Positions 7,699 through 18,660 of a stretch of 64,000 nucleotides of DNA are shown here, piece by piece. The stretch comes from Polaromonas sp. Lineage in GTDB: Bacteria > Pseudomonadota > Gammaproteobacteria > Burkholderiales > Burkholderiaceae_C. Where the stretch lies: positions 1 through 64,000 of the forward strand of contig JAIPCZ010000007.1 of assembly GCA_021737975.1 (NCBI GenBank), in the 5' to 3' direction. Made by a program: the position numbers and the translations under genes. The first letter of the stretch is position 1; each line of letters begins with the position of its first letter. The notes below the pieces were generated by a model. That model was given only the letters and a program-made list of their open reading frames with translations, had not been told where the DNA came from and searched no databases.

Positions 7699-10644
7699 TC
7701 AAAGCGTACGCGCCACTTCACGGATCTCGAAGAACTCAAGCACGTCACCTTCCTGGATGTCGTTGTAGTTCTTGATATTCAGGCCGCAATCGAAGCCTTC
7801 GCGCACTTCCTTGGCATCGTCCTTGAAGCGCTTGAGTGATTCGAGTTCGCCGGTCATCACCACCATGTTCTGGCGCAGCAGACGCAAGCGCGCGCTGCGC
7901 CGCACCACACCCGCCGTGACCATACAACCGGCAATCGAGCCGATCTTGGACACCTTGAAAATCTGGCGAATCTCGGCTGTGCCAATAATTTCTTCCTTCT
8001 TGTCAGGCGTCAGCATGCCCGACATGGCCAGTTTGAGCTCGTCCACGGCGTCGTAAATGATGTCGTAATAACGAATGTCAACACCATTGTTCTCGGCCAG
8101 CTTGCGCGCACCGGCATCCGCCCGGGTGTTAAAGCCGATGATGACGGCCTTGGACGCGATGGCCAGGTTGACATCGGACTCGCTGATGGCGCCCACGGCG
8201 GCGTACACCAGTTGCACCTTGACCTCGTCGGTCGAGAGCTTGAGCAGGGACTGCGACAAGGCTTCCTGCGAACCCTGCACGTCGGCCTTGACAATGATCG
8301 GCACCATCTTGACCTCGCCCGCGGTCATGTCGGTGAACATGTTCTCGAGCTTGGAAGCCTGTTGTTTGGCCAGCTTGGTGTGGCGGAACTTGCCGGCACG
8401 GTAGGTGGCAATTTCGCGGGCACGGCGCTCGTCCGAGAGCACCATGAATTCATCACCAGCCTGCGGCACCTCGGTCAGACCCTGGATTTCAACCGGGATC
8501 GACGGGCCTGCCGATTTGACGGACTTGCCGTTTTCATCGAGCATGGCGCGCACGCGGCCAAAGGTCTGGCCGGCCAGCACCACGTCACCGGTTTTGAGCG
8601 TTCCCGATTGCACCAGCACGGTGGCCACCGGACCACGGCCCTTGTCAAGCTGGGCCTCGATCACCAGGCCCTTGGCCATAGCCTCCACCGGAGCCTTGAG
8701 CTCCAGCACTTCAGCCTGCAACAACACCTGTTCGAGCAGGGCGTCGATGCCCTGGCCGGTCTTGGCCGACACCGAGACGAACGGCGAACTGCCGCCGAAA
8801 TCTTCGGGAATCACGTCCTCAACCACCAACTCGTTCTTGACGCGCTCGGCGTTGGCATCGGGTTTGTCCACCTTGGTGATGGCCACGACGATCGGCACCC
8901 CGGCCGCTTTGGCGTGTTTGATGGCTTCCTTGGTTTGCGGCATGACACCGTCGTCGGCCGCCACCACCAGAATCACGATGTCAGTGGCTTGCGCGCCACG
9001 TGCCCGCATCGCGGTAAACGCTTCGTGGCCCGGGGTGTCGAGGAAGGACACCACGCCGCGCGGGGTTTCCACGTGGTAGGCGCCAATGTGCTGGGTAATG
9101 CCACCTGCCTCGCCTGAGGCCACTTTGGTGCGGCGAATATAGTCGAGCAGGGAGGTCTTGCCATGGTCAACGTGGCCCATCACGGTCACCACCGGCGCGC
9201 GCGGCAAAAACTCAGCCTGCTGCTGCGACACCTCGTCATCGGTGAAGGCTTCGGGATCGTCGAGCGCAGCCACAATGGCCTTGTGACCCATTTCTTCCAC
9301 CAGAATCATGGCGGTGTCCTGGTCCAGCGGCTGGTTGATGGTGACCATCTGGCCGAGCTTCATCAGGTGCTTGATCACTTCGGAGGCCTTGACCGCCATC
9401 TTGTGGGCCAATTCGGCCACCGTGATGGTTTCAGGCACGTGCACCTCGAGCACCCGCACCTCTGCTGGCGCGCTTTGGGCATGGTGGTCGTCACGATCCC
9501 GGTCATTGCTGCCGCGGCGGCCACGCGGCCCGCCGCGCCAATTGCTGCCGCGTCCCGCGCCAGCACCGGTGTCGCCACGGGTGGGAATGCCCTTTTTCTT
9601 GGCCGGATCACCGGCCCAGCTGCTGGATAGCTTGGCAGACTTGACTTCCTTGCCGGCACCGGCCGCTGCACCGGCAGCCGCTGCGCCTGGCGCTGCTGGT
9701 TTGGCACCGGCTGGGCTGCCGGCCGGCTTGTGCAAAGTGCCCTTGAGACCGGCTTTGGCAGCCTCTGCAGGCTTGGCCAAGGGCTTGGCTTCTTCCACTT
9801 TTTTGGGCGGAAGCTTCTTGCCCGGCTGCGACATCATCAATCGGATGGCGGCCGCCTCGGATTCGGCTTTTTGGCGGCGCGCGGTCAAATCGGCGGCGCG
9901 CACGCGCTCTTCCTCAATCTGGGTCTTGGACTCAAGCGCTGCCATTTCCTGCGCCTGCTCGCGCAACTGTCGCTGCGCCTGCTGGCCGGCTTCGGCCTGC
10001 GCGGCAGCTGCCGCCTTGGCGGCTTGCAGCGCGCCGTCATCCACCTCCGGCGCAGCCGGTGTTGACTGAGCCTTCTGGGCCTGCTGTTGCGCCAGGGCGC
10101 TGTCTGCCGCTGCTTGCGCAGCCGCACGTTCAGCTGCGTCGCGGGCGGCAGCCTCTTGTGTCTCGCGCTGGCGGCGTCGCTCGGCAAGCTCTTCTTCCTG
10201 GCGGCGAATCAATTCGGCTTGGCGGCGGGCTTCTTCCTCGCGGCGCGCCAATTCAGCATGATCGATCTGCAGCGTGGCCGCATGCAGCGCCTCCTGCTCC
10301 GCGCTTTCCTCGTGCCCGGCCCCGGTGCTGATTTCAGTGCCTTCATCGCGCCGCACAAAAGTGCGCTTCTTGCGCACTTCCACCTGAATGGTGCGCGCCT
10401 TGCCGGTGGAATCAGCCTGCTTGATTTCAGTGGTCGATTTTTTGACCAGCGTGATCTTTTTGCGCTCGCCCGTGTTGGTCCCGTGGCTGAGCTGCAGATA
10501 ACTCAACAGATGCTGCTTGTCAGACTCTGTGAGCTTGTCAGATGCGGCCATCTTGGCAACACCCGCCGACTTCAATTGCTCAAGCAATGTGTCGGGTGAT
10601 TTCTTGAGTTCATTAGCAAACTCGGCAACGGTCATACTGGACAT
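7699..10644 (-). CDS. infB: Translation initiation factor IF-2
   Basis: IF-2 brings initiator tRNA to the 30S subunit and promotes subunit joining. The 981-residue protein has an N-terminal IF2_N domain ([21 protein letters not shown]), a long low-complexity Ala/Glu/Lys/Arg linker (about 110-400) with a [16 protein letters not shown] patch, a second IF2_N-like domain just before the GTPase, then the G domain with GHVDHGKTS at about 490, DTPGHEAF and TKVDKPDAN, and C-terminal domains II-IV. Length is normal for betaproteobacteria. An internal ATG at codon 4 (MTVAEF) is an equally possible start. nusA is 77 bases upstream and rbfA 17 bases downstream. Confidence 0.98.
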   Translation of the reverse strand: MSSMTVAEFANELKKSPDTLLEQLKSAGVAKMAASDKLTESDKQHLLSYLQLSHGTNTGERKKITLVKKSTTEIKQADSTGKARTIQVEVRKKRTFVRRDEGTEISTGAGHEESAEQEALHAATLQIDHAELARREEEARRQAELIRRQEEELAERRRQRETQEAAARDAAERAAAQAAADSALAQQQAQKAQSTPAAPEVDDGALQAAKAAAAAQAEAGQQAQRQLREQAQEMAALESKTQIEEERVRAADLTARRQKAESEAAAIRLMMSQPGKKLPPKKVEEAKPLAKPAEAAKAGLKGTLHKPAGSPAGAKPAAPGAAAAGAAAGAGKEVKSAKLSSSWAGDPAKKKGIPTRGDTGAGAGRGSNWRGGPRGRRGSNDRDRDDHHAQSAPAEVRVLEVHVPETITVAELAHKMAVKASEVIKHLMKLGQMVTINQPLDQDTAMILVEEMGHKAIVAALDDPEAFTDDEVSQQQAEFLPRAPVVTVMGHVDHGKTSLLDYIRRTKVASGEAGGITQHIGAYHVETPRGVVSFLDTPGHEAFTAMRARGAQATDIVILVVAADDGVMPQTKEAIKHAKAAGVPIVVAITKVDKPDANAERVKNELVVEDVIPEDFGGSSPFVSVSAKTGQGIDALLEQVLLQAEVLELKAPVEAMAKGLVIEAQLDKGRGPVATVLVQSGTLKTGDVVLAGQTFGRVRAMLDENGKSVKSAGPSIPVEIQGLTEVPQAGDEFMVLSDERRAREIATYRAGKFRHTKLAKQQASKLENMFTDMTAGEVKMVPIIVKADVQGSQEALSQSLLKLSTDEVKVQLVYAAVGAISESDVNLAIASKAVIIGFNTRADAGARKLAENNGVDIRYYDIIYDAVDELKLAMSGMLTPDKKEEIIGTAEIRQIFKVSKIGSIAGCMVTAGVVRRSARLRLLRQNMVVMTGELESLKRFKDDAKEVREGFDCGLNIKNYNDIQEGDVLEFFEIREVARTL

Positions 10645-10721
10645 TTTTTAGGTAACCTTTAGTTCAGACTTGGTGCCCGCGGGCAATCAAGGTCTTTACT
10701 TCAACTTTAAATTCATGATTT

Positions 10722-12218
10722 TCACTCTTTGGAAGGTGCATCATCGGCGAACCAGTGTTCACGGGCCTTCATGATCAAGGCCGTGGCCTCGTCGGCAGAT
10801 TGGCCGGTGATGTCGGTGAGCTCATCCACCGCCAGGTCGGCCAGATCATCCAGCATATGGATGCCGTTTTCTGCCAGCTTGCTCATCAACTCGGAACTCA
10901 TGCCTTCCAGGTCGCGCAGTTCCAAGGCCACGCCGCCCACATTTTCCTCAATGGCGATTTCCATCGTCAATAGCGCGTCTTTGGCGCGGGTGCGCAATTC
11001 GCTGACGGTGTCCTCGTCAAAACTCTCGATTTCGAGCATTTCCTCCAAGGGCACATAAGCCACCTGCTCCAGGCTGGTGAAGCCCTCGGCGATCAGAAGG
11101 TCTGCAATTTCTTCGTCGACATCAAGCTTTTCCATGAACAGATGGCGACTCGCGTCAACCTCGCTTGCCTGCTTTTCTGCCGACTCTGCGGCATCCAGAA
11201 TGTTGATTTTCCAGCCCGTCAGCTCGGCCGCCAGGCGCACGTTTTGACCACCGCGACCAATCGCGATGGCCAGGTTCTCCTCGTCCACAACGACATCCAT
11301 GGCGTGACGCTCCTCGTCCACCACGATGCTGCTCACATTGGCAGGCGCCAGGGCGCCGATCACAAATTGTGCCGGATCTTCGCTCCACAGCACAATGTCC
11401 ACGCGCTCGCCGGCCAACTCTGTGGTCACGGCGTTCACACGCGTGCCACGCACACCCACACAAGTGCCAATGGGATCGATGCGCTTGTCATGCGACAAGA
11501 CGGCGATCTTGGCGCGGGAACCGGCATCACGGGCGCAGGATTTGATCTCGAGCAGGCCCTGCTCGATCTCCGGCACTTCATTGCGAAACAATTCCTTCAT
11601 GAACTCGGGCGCGGAGCGGGACAGCACGATGGGGGCGCCACGCAGCGTCAGGTCCACTTCCATGATCATGGCGCGCACGCGGTCACCGGTGCGGAAGTTC
11701 TCTTTGGGGATCATCTCACTGCGGCGCAGACGACCCTCGACACGGCCCGATTCCACAATCAGGTCGCCCTTGTCCATTCGCTTGACGGTGCCGACAAAAA
11801 TTTTGTCGCCGCGCGACATGAAGTCGTTGAGCAGCATCTCCCGCTCAGCATCGCGAATCTTTTGCAGAATGACCTGCTTGGCAGCCATGGCGCCAATGCG
11901 GCCGATCGGCAAGGACTCGATGGTTTCTTCGATGTACTCATCAACCTCGATGTCAGGAATCTGGTCCTTGGCTTCAAACAGCAGGATTTCCTGATCCGGC
12001 AACTGCAAACCGGCCTCATCGGGGACCACATGCCAACGGCGGAAGGTTTCGTAGTTGCCAGTGTCGCGATCGAGCGCAACACGGATATCCACTTCACCCG
12101 AGTAAAGTTTTTTGGTGGCTTGCGCCAAAGCCGCTTCCACGGCGCCAAAAACAACATCACGCTCCACGTTTTTCTCGCGTGAGATGGCGTCAACCAACAT
12201 TAACATTTCGCGATTCAT
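10722..12218 (-). CDS. nusA: Transcription termination/antitermination protein NusA
   Basis: NusA binds RNA polymerase and modulates pausing, termination and antitermination. The 498-residue protein shows the N-terminal domain ([19 protein letters not shown]), an S1 domain at about 130-200, KH domains ([14 protein letters not shown] and [20 protein letters not shown]), and two C-terminal acidic-repeat helical units (about 365-425 and 440-495), as in E. coli. The start at 12218 is preferred over an in-frame ATG seven codons earlier because AGGAGAG lies at proper distance and the sequence then matches the family N-terminus. It begins 17 bases after rimP. Confidence 0.97.
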   Translation of the reverse strand: MNREMLMLVDAISREKNVERDVVFGAVEAALAQATKKLYSGEVDIRVALDRDTGNYETFRRWHVVPDEAGLQLPDQEILLFEAKDQIPDIEVDEYIEETIESLPIGRIGAMAAKQVILQKIRDAEREMLLNDFMSRGDKIFVGTVKRMDKGDLIVESGRVEGRLRRSEMIPKENFRTGDRVRAMIMEVDLTLRGAPIVLSRSAPEFMKELFRNEVPEIEQGLLEIKSCARDAGSRAKIAVLSHDKRIDPIGTCVGVRGTRVNAVTTELAGERVDIVLWSEDPAQFVIGALAPANVSSIVVDEERHAMDVVVDEENLAIAIGRGGQNVRLAAELTGWKINILDAAESAEKQASEVDASRHLFMEKLDVDEEIADLLIAEGFTSLEQVAYVPLEEMLEIESFDEDTVSELRTRAKDALLTMEIAIEENVGGVALELRDLEGMSSELMSKLAENGIHMLDDLADLAVDELTDITGQSADEATALIMKAREHWFADDAPSKE

Positions 12219-12235
12219 GCCATGTCTCTCCTGTT

Positions 12236-12874
12236 TCAATTCAAATCTGACGGTTGCGGCTCCTGGTCAGGCGCATGCGCCCGGCCCTTGAAACTCACAA
12301 TGGGTGCCAAGCGCGCCTCTTTCAGCTCGCTGAGCACAAAACCCAATGCCTGCGTCGGCGCAGGCGGCCTTTTTTTACTGATCTTTTGACCCGGCTTGGT
12401 CACCGGCTCATCACGCCAGACAATTTGCCAGCCCCGCTCTGCTTGCGGCGAAGCTTCCGGCGCGGTCTCAACCCGCTCCAGCACGCCACGAAATTTCTTT
12501 CGTGTCGGGCTCACTTGCCCTGCCGCCGCACTGCCCAAGGGCATCTTGAGCGTGACGTCGACCACATGGCCAACAAAACGCTCAAAGTCCTGGTCATGCC
12601 GCAACGGACGGTCAATGCCCGGCGAGGACACCTCGAGGCGCTTGTAATCCACCTCATCGACTTCCAGCGCATATTGCAACTGGCGAGTGACCTTTTCGCA
12701 ATCTTCCACCGTGACAAACTGATCGCCCGACCCAGTCTGCCGGTCAGAGGCAACGGGCGGCGACCACGGCAAGTCAATGGTAATGCGCAGCAAGCCACCG
12801 GCAGAGCGATCAATCTCCACCAGGTCATAGCCCAAACCGCTTACCGTTTGCTCAACAATGTCTTTTAGCGCCAC
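12236..12874 (-). CDS. rimP: Ribosome maturation factor RimP
   Basis: RimP is needed for 30S subunit maturation. The 212-residue frame starts with GTG (12872-12874), giving [21 protein letters not shown]; a GAGG lies about five bases upstream, and a TTG one codon earlier is the alternative. Family features are the [11 protein letters not shown] strand, [20 protein letters not shown] and the [12 protein letters not shown] motif (about residues 82-93). It is longer than the about 150 residues of E. coli RimP owing to a charged, proline-rich C-terminal part (about 135-212) with a WQIVW segment. First gene of the operon; a terminator lies directly upstream. Confidence 0.94.
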   Translation of the reverse strand: MALKDIVEQTVSGLGYDLVEIDRSAGGLLRITIDLPWSPPVASDRQTGSGDQFVTVEDCEKVTRQLQYALEVDEVDYKRLEVSSPGIDRPLRHDQDFERFVGHVVDVTLKMPLGSAAAGQVSPTRKKFRGVLERVETAPEASPQAERGWQIVWRDEPVTKPGQKISKKRPPAPTQALGFVLSELKEARLAPIVSFKGRAHAPDQEPQPSDLN

Positions 12875-12910
12875 CAAAACCTCAAATTGCTCAATTCATG
12901 AAAAACGATC

Positions 12911-12950
12911 GACCAAAAAAAACGGGCGGAAGTGACTCGCCCGTTTGGTC
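12911..12950 (-). terminator. Rho-independent terminator after yejF
   Basis: On the minus strand, AACGGGCG (12938-12945) pairs with CGCCCGTT (12921-12928) around a 9-base loop and is followed by eight T residues. The flanking GACCAAA/TTTGGTC extends the stem. It would stop yejABEF transcripts and separate them from the rimP operon. Confidence 0.85.
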
Positions 12951-13005
12951 GTGAAGGCAGGATTATATCGGAAAATATGAGTGAAAGCCCTTGATTTTCA
13001 AGGAT

Positions 13006-14658
13006 TTATCCGGCAGCGCTCACCAAAATCCGGGTGTACTCATGCTGCGGTTGTGCCAGCACCCGTTCCACCGGACCCGACTCCACCACAGCACCATCTT
13101 TCATGACCAGCACACCGTGCGCCATGGCACGGATCACGTCCACGTCGTGGCTGATCAGCAGGTAGCTCAAACCACGCTCGCGCTGCAGCTTCTGCAACAA
13201 CTGCAGCACCTGTTTTTGCACGGTCACGTCCAGCGCACTGGTGGGCTCGTCGAGCACAAGCATGCCGGGCTTGATGATCAGTGCCCGCGCAATGGCCAGC
13301 CTTTGGCGTTGGCCGCCGGAAAATTCATGCGGGTAACGCTGCAAGGTCTGGGTCATGGCGGCATCGTCGGCCGTTCCCAGTCCGACGTCACGCAGGGCGA
13401 CCACCACAAGCCGCTGGCGCTCGTTCCTCGAAAGCTCCTGCGCGTGCACGCCCAGGCCTTCCCCCACGATTTCCTCCACTGTCATCCGCGGCGACAAGGA
13501 GGAAAAAGGGTCCTGAAACACCACCTGCACCTTGCGCCGCAGCGCCTTGTTGCGCGCCGCGCTGGTGCCCCAGGCTTCGTCGCAAATTTGGAGTTGCCCC
13601 TGAAACGGCAGCAGGCCCAGGGCGGCCAGCGCAAGCGTTGATTTACCCGAACCCGACTCGCCCATGATACCCAGGGTTTGTCCGGGCAGGACTTCAAAAC
13701 TGGCACCCTGCACCGCCACAAATTCCCCGCGCTTGAACCAGCCGCGCACACCAGGCAGCGGCGTCGGGTAAACCACCCGTAAACCCCTTGCCACCATCAA
13801 GGGTGTCGAGGGCTCTTGCAGGTCGGACTGCAGCTCAGGCTGCGGTATGACCTCCGCTTCTCCGGCGGGCTCAAGCTCCACGACGTCACGCACCGGTTTG
13901 CTCGCGATCAGGCGCCGGGTGTAAGCATGTTGTGGTTTCGCGAATACTTCGGCAGTGGGTCCCTGCTCAACGATCCAGCCGTTTTCCATGACGATGATGC
14001 GGTCGGCAAAGCGCCGCACCAGGTTAAGGTCATGGGTGATCAGCAGCACGGCCATGCCATGGCTTTGCTGCAAACGCACCAGCAACTCAAGAATTTGCCC
14101 GCGCAGGCTCACATCGAGGGCTGTGGTGGGTTCATCAGCCAGCAGCAAACTTGGCTGGCAGGCCAGCGCCATGGCGATGAGGACGCGCTGGCGCTGGCCC
14201 CCGCTGAGTTGATGCGGAAAAGCCAGCGCCCGACGCGCCGGCTCGGGAATCCCGGTCTCAGCCAGCAAGGCCAGGACCTTTTCCGCCGACTGCACCTTGT
14301 CGAGGCCCATCTTGAGCGTCAACACTTCGGCAATCTGGTCGCCCACTGTCATCAGGGGATTGAGCGCAGTCATGGGCTCCTGAAAAATCATGGCAAGGTC
14401 ACGACCACGAACCCCGCGCAGTTCGCTCTCGGGCAGTGCGAGCAAGTCCTCGCCCTTGAACAGGGCCTGGCCACCTAGCCTGGCATTGGCGGCCAGCCGC
14501 AAAAGGCTCAAGGCTGATACGGTCTTTCCGGAACCGGATTCGCCGACCAGCGCCACCCGTTCACCAGGCGCGATGGAGAAATCAATGCCGTGCACCACCT
14601 CATTGCCGGCAAACGACACAGACAAGCCCCGGACCTCAAGCAGCGGCGTATAGCTCAT
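13006..14658 (-). CDS. yejF: Peptide ABC transporter ATP-binding protein, double NBD (YejF type)
   Basis: A 550-residue ATPase with two nucleotide-binding domains in one chain, the energy unit of the YejABEF oligopeptide/microcin C importer. The first domain has Walker A GESGSGKT at residues 39-46, signature LSGGQRQRV and Walker B LLLADEPTTALD; the second has GESGSGKST near 333-341, FSGGQRQRLAIARAL and MLVLDEPTSALD, so both look catalytically intact. Its ATG overlaps the yejE stop by four bases. Last gene of the yejABEF operon, followed by a terminator. Confidence 0.93.
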   Translation of the reverse strand: MSYTPLLEVRGLSVSFAGNEVVHGIDFSIAPGERVALVGESGSGKTVSALSLLRLAANARLGGQALFKGEDLLALPESELRGVRGRDLAMIFQEPMTALNPLMTVGDQIAEVLTLKMGLDKVQSAEKVLALLAETGIPEPARRALAFPHQLSGGQRQRVLIAMALACQPSLLLADEPTTALDVSLRGQILELLVRLQQSHGMAVLLITHDLNLVRRFADRIIVMENGWIVEQGPTAEVFAKPQHAYTRRLIASKPVRDVVELEPAGEAEVIPQPELQSDLQEPSTPLMVARGLRVVYPTPLPGVRGWFKRGEFVAVQGASFEVLPGQTLGIMGESGSGKSTLALAALGLLPFQGQLQICDEAWGTSAARNKALRRKVQVVFQDPFSSLSPRMTVEEIVGEGLGVHAQELSRNERQRLVVVALRDVGLGTADDAAMTQTLQRYPHEFSGGQRQRLAIARALIIKPGMLVLDEPTSALDVTVQKQVLQLLQKLQRERGLSYLLISHDVDVIRAMAHGVLVMKDGAVVESGPVERVLAQPQHEYTRILVSAAG

Positions 14659-15710
14659 GACACGTCTGCCTTTCGGGGGTCAAGGGCATCGCGCAGCGCG
14701 TCACCCATGAAAGTGAGCAGCAGCAGGGTCACGACCAGCACGGCAAAGGTGGCCAGCGAGATCCACCAGGCGTCAATGTTGTTTTTGCCTTGCGACAACA
14801 ACTCGCCAAGCGACGGCGTACCGGGCGGCACGCCCAAACCCAGAAAATCGAGCGAAGTCAGGGCCAGAATGGCACCGCTCATGCGGAATGGCAAGAAGGT
14901 CACCACCGGTGTCATGCTGTTGGGCAGCAGGTGGCGGCGAATGATGTGCCAGTTGCTCACCCCCAGCGAGCGCGCTGCGCGCACGTAGTCGAGCTGGCGG
15001 TTGCGCAAAAACTCGGCACGCACATAGTCAGACAAGCCCATCCAGCCAAAAAGGCTCAGCAAGATCAACAAGAGTGCCAGACTCGGCGAAAAGACGGCAC
15101 TGAAAATGATCAGCAGGTAGAGTTCCGGCATGGAGCCCCAGATTTCAATGAAGCGCTGGAAAGCCAGGTCGGTCTTGCCACCAAAATAGCCCTGGAGCGC
15201 GCCCGTGAGGATACCCAGCAGCGTCCCCGTGAAGGTCAGCGCCAGCGCAAACAGCACACTCACCCGAAAGCCATAAATCAATTGCGCCAACAGATCCCGG
15301 CCACGGTCGTCGGTGCCCAGCCAGTTGTCAGTGGTGGGCGGCGAGGGGTTTGGGCCCTTGGCAAAGTAGTTGAGCGTCTTGGGTCCATAGGGGTTGGGTG
15401 CAAACAGCGCCCAGTTGCCATTCTTGCTCAGCCGTTCACGAATGAATGGGTCAAGGTAATCGGTGGCGGTCTCAAAGTCGCCACCAAAGGTTTTCTCGGA
15501 ATAGTCCCTGACCATGGGGAAATAGGTTTCGCCCTGGTAACGCACCACCAGGGGCCGGTCGTTGCTAATCAGTTCGGCCATCAGGCTCAGGCCCACCAGC
15601 AGGCAGAAGATCACGAGGCTCCAGTAGCCGAGCCGGTTGCGCTTGAAGCGAAGCCAGGCGCGCGCGCCCGGGCTCAGGCTGCTTGCAGGGGGCTTAGTCA
15701 AATCGAACAC
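14655..15710 (-). CDS. yejE: Peptide ABC transporter permease YejE
   Basis: A 351-residue inner-membrane permease of the oligopeptide (DppC-like) class. It starts with a cytoplasmic basic segment (LRFKRNRLGYWSLVIF) and one membrane helix, then a long periplasmic loop (about 55-140) with the YejE-typical RYQGETYFP and TDYLDPFI segments, then five more helices. The cytoplasmic EAA loop reads DYVRAARSLGVSNWHIIRRHLLPN. It overlaps yejB by 17 bases and yejF by 4, indicating coupled translation. Confidence 0.93.
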   Translation of the reverse strand: MFDLTKPPASSLSPGARAWLRFKRNRLGYWSLVIFCLLVGLSLMAELISNDRPLVVRYQGETYFPMVRDYSEKTFGGDFETATDYLDPFIRERLSKNGNWALFAPNPYGPKTLNYFAKGPNPSPPTTDNWLGTDDRGRDLLAQLIYGFRVSVLFALALTFTGTLLGILTGALQGYFGGKTDLAFQRFIEIWGSMPELYLLIIFSAVFSPSLALLLILLSLFGWMGLSDYVRAEFLRNRQLDYVRAARSLGVSNWHIIRRHLLPNSMTPVVTFLPFRMSGAILALTSLDFLGLGVPPGTPSLGELLSQGKNNIDAWWISLATFAVLVVTLLLLTFMGDALRDALDPRKADVS

Positions 15711-16728
15711 GCGGGTCCACCCAGACGTAAGACAAATCCGAAATCAGCTTGGTCACCAGACCAATCAGGGTAAAGAAATACAGGGTACCCAGCACCACGG
15801 GGTAATCCCGCCGGATCACACTCTCGTAACTCAGAAGACCCAGGCCGTCGAGGGAAAACAGGGTCTCTATGAGCAGCGAGCCGGTAAAGAAGGCGCCAAT
15901 AAACGCCGCAGGGAAACCGGTGATGATGGGAATCAGCGCATTGCGAAACACGTGCTTCCACAAGACCTGGCGCTCATCCAGGCCCTTGGCCCGCGCTGTG
16001 ATCACGTATTGCTTGCGAATTTCCTCCAGAAAGGCGTTCTTGGTCAGCATGGTGGTCACGGCAAAGCTGCCCAGCACCATGGCGGTGACCGGCATCGCAA
16101 TGTGCCACAGATAATCGACCACGCGCGCCCCCCAGCTCAGTTCGTCCCAGTTGCTGCTGGTCAGTCCGCGCAAAGGAAACCACTGCAATTGGCCACCAAA
16201 AATCACCAGTAGCGCGACACCCAGCACAAAGCCCGGAATGGCATAACCCAGCAGCACCAGCAGGGTCGTGACAAAGTCAAACCGCGAACCGGCGCGCACC
16301 GCCTTGGCCACACCCAGCGGCACGGCAATCAGGTAGCTGATAAAAAAAGTCCACAAGCCCAGACTGATCGACACCGGCAATTTTTCCCAGATGAGCTCGG
16401 AAACGCTCTTGTTCTGGAAAAAACTCCGGCCCAGATCGAACCGGGCAAACTGACCCAGCATCTGAAAAAACCGCTCATGCGCCGGTTTGTCAAAACCATA
16501 CAAGGCTTTGATCTGTTCGATGCGTTTGGGATCCACCCCTTGCGCACCCCGGTAGCTCAAGCCGCCGCTCTCGGCCGCAGCGCCTTTGCCGGTGCCGGCC
16601 TTGGCCTCGGCCAGGTACTGCTCCACCGGCCCCCCCGGCACGAACTGAATCACCACAAAGGTGAGCAACAGCACCCCGAACAACGTTGGGATCATCAACA
16701 AGAGGCGTTTGAGGATGTAGCTCAGCAT
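15694..16728 (-). CDS. yejB: Peptide ABC transporter permease YejB
   Basis: A 344-residue DppB-class permease. Seen are the N-terminal helix (LLLMIPTLFGVLLLTFVVIQF), a variable Gly/Ala-rich loop at about 40-65, LYGFDKPAHERFFQML, and the EAA loop YVITARAKGLDERQVLWKHV, followed by the FSLDGLGLLSYESVI segment typical of this family. It pairs with YejE to form the membrane channel. yejA ends four bases upstream and yejE overlaps downstream. Confidence 0.93.
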   Translation of the reverse strand: MLSYILKRLLLMIPTLFGVLLLTFVVIQFVPGGPVEQYLAEAKAGTGKGAAAESGGLSYRGAQGVDPKRIEQIKALYGFDKPAHERFFQMLGQFARFDLGRSFFQNKSVSELIWEKLPVSISLGLWTFFISYLIAVPLGVAKAVRAGSRFDFVTTLLVLLGYAIPGFVLGVALLVIFGGQLQWFPLRGLTSSNWDELSWGARVVDYLWHIAMPVTAMVLGSFAVTTMLTKNAFLEEIRKQYVITARAKGLDERQVLWKHVFRNALIPIITGFPAAFIGAFFTGSLLIETLFSLDGLGLLSYESVIRRDYPVVLGTLYFFTLIGLVTKLISDLSYVWVDPRVRFD

Positions 16729-16731
16729 GGC

Positions 16732-18555
16732 TTATTTCTGTGCGGCCCGAGCCCACCAGGTGTCGATGGCCCAGCTCTCGCCCGGGGAATAGGGGGGCAT
16801 GGCAGCAGGTTGTTCCAGTCGCGAGTTATTCAACACAATGCGGTGCGTCGTCGCCGACCACTGCGGAATGAGCACGTGGCTGTGGGCAATCACGCGTTCC
16901 AGCGCGCTGCAGGCGGGCACCAGTTCGGCTTTTGATGTGGCGCGGGTCATGGCGTTGATCAAGGCATCAACAGCCGGGTTCTTGACGCCCGCGAAGTTGC
17001 CCGAATCTTCCTGATCGGCCGCTTTTGAGCCAAACAGGTCGGCGTATTCCTGACCCGGGTTGTGGGTGCCGCCATAGGCGATCGAGGTGATGTCAAATTC
17101 AAACTTGTCCAGGCGCTGCTGGTACAGGGCAAAGTCCACCGGGCGAAAGTTCAGGGTGATGCCGAGTTTCTCCAGGTTGCGCGCCCAGGGTGCCACCACC
17201 CGCGCCGTCCCATCGTTGCTGTCGAGGTACTCGATCTCGAGCGCCTGGCCCGCCGCGTTGCGCAACTTGCCGTCCCTCACCTGCCAACCCGCCGCGTTCA
17301 AAAGAGCCTTGGCCTGCCGCAAGTTGGCACGCAGGGAGGACGGCGCATCGGTGCGCGGCGGCTGGGTCATGGGGCCAAATACCTCGGCTGGCACATGGCT
17401 GCGCCACGGTGCCAGCAAGGCCAGTTCTTGCGCTGAAGGCAAGCCGGCGGCCTGGCAATCGGTGTTGCCAAACAAGCCGTTGACACGCTGGTAGGCGTTG
17501 TAAAAAAGTTGCCGGTTCAGCCATTCATAGTCCAGCGCCAGGCCCAGCGCCTGGCGCACGCGCACGTCCTTGAACTGCTCACGCCGCGTGTTGAGCACGT
17601 AACTCTGAAAACCGGTGGGCAGGCGGTGCTGGTACTCGCGCTTGACCAGTTCACCCGAGTCGAAGCGTTTTCCGTTGACCCTGCGCGCCCAGTCACCAGC
17701 CGAAAAGAAACGCATCAAGTCAAACTCGCCTGCCTTCAGGGCCTCCAGGCGCGCCGTGTTGTCCTTGTAAATCTTGACCGTGATACGGTCAAAATTGGCC
17801 GTGCCCCGGCGCACGTTCAGGTCCTTGGCCCAGTAATTGGGGTCGCGCACATAGGTGATGTCCTTGCCAAAACGGACCGGGCCGATTTTGTAGGGACCGC
17901 TGCCAACCGGGACGTCGGTGACGATCTGGTCAAACGGCTTGGGCTTGCCCCCCTCGGCGCCCCATGCCCGACTGAAAACAGGCAAACCGCCCACCGTCAA
18001 GGGCAGTTCGCGGTTAGGCTTCTTGAAGCGATAGCGCACGGTGCGTTCGTCCAGCACATCCAGACCTGCTACCTCAAAAAGCACCGTCTTGTAGCCTGGT
18101 GAAGTGAAGGGTCCCATCAGCATGTCAAAGCTGTACTTCACATCTTCCGCCAGCACCACATCTCCATTGTGAAACCGTGCCTCTGGCCGCAATTTGAAAG
18201 TGGCGCTCAGGCCGTCCGCAGCCACCGTCACATCCTGCGCCAGCAGGCCATAACCCGATGCCGTTTCGTCCAGCGAACCGGTCAGCAAAGTGTCGAACAT
18301 CAGGTCGGAAAGATAGGCTGGCGCGTTGCCTTTGATGGTAAACGGGTTGTACTTGTCGAAGGTCGATACCCTCAGGCTACTCACAAGCCGCAGTTCGCCC
18401 CCCTTGGGTGCCGCGGCGTTGACATAGTCGAAGTGAGCAAAATTGACCGGGTATTTGAGGTCGCCCCAGAGCGCGTACCCATGCGCCGCCCACAACGGAG
18501 ACACCCAACTCAGACAAATCAAAAACAACATGCGACGCATGCGACAATTCTGCAT
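16732..18555 (-). CDS. yejA: Peptide ABC transporter periplasmic binding protein YejA
   Basis: An SBP_bac_5-family extracellular solute-binding protein of about 607 residues, feeding the YejBEF importer with peptides. The chosen ATG gives a short signal peptide (MRRMLFLICLSWVSPLWA, cleavage likely before AHGYALWG). The mature N-terminus YALWGDLKYPVNFAHFDYVN and the PKGGELRLVSSLRVSTFDKYNPF segment are typical of YejA. Other in-frame starts exist: an ATG at codon 6 (MRRML) and a TTG eleven codons upstream; no strong ribosome-binding site decides. First gene of yejABEF, divergent from fabI. Confidence 0.92.
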   Translation of the reverse strand: MQNCRMRRMLFLICLSWVSPLWAAHGYALWGDLKYPVNFAHFDYVNAAAPKGGELRLVSSLRVSTFDKYNPFTIKGNAPAYLSDLMFDTLLTGSLDETASGYGLLAQDVTVAADGLSATFKLRPEARFHNGDVVLAEDVKYSFDMLMGPFTSPGYKTVLFEVAGLDVLDERTVRYRFKKPNRELPLTVGGLPVFSRAWGAEGGKPKPFDQIVTDVPVGSGPYKIGPVRFGKDITYVRDPNYWAKDLNVRRGTANFDRITVKIYKDNTARLEALKAGEFDLMRFFSAGDWARRVNGKRFDSGELVKREYQHRLPTGFQSYVLNTRREQFKDVRVRQALGLALDYEWLNRQLFYNAYQRVNGLFGNTDCQAAGLPSAQELALLAPWRSHVPAEVFGPMTQPPRTDAPSSLRANLRQAKALLNAAGWQVRDGKLRNAAGQALEIEYLDSNDGTARVVAPWARNLEKLGITLNFRPVDFALYQQRLDKFEFDITSIAYGGTHNPGQEYADLFGSKAADQEDSGNFAGVKNPAVDALINAMTRATSKAELVPACSALERVIAHSHVLIPQWSATTHRIVLNNSRLEQPAAMPPYSPGESWAIDTWWARAAQK

Positions 18556-18660
18556 CAATTGTTTCACTTCTTGCTGGCTGAGGGGCAACTAAATTTAGGT
18601 TTGAGTTTTCTGCTGGCAAGTGATGTTTATTTTCGAGCTAATCAAAAGATAGAGGCTACT

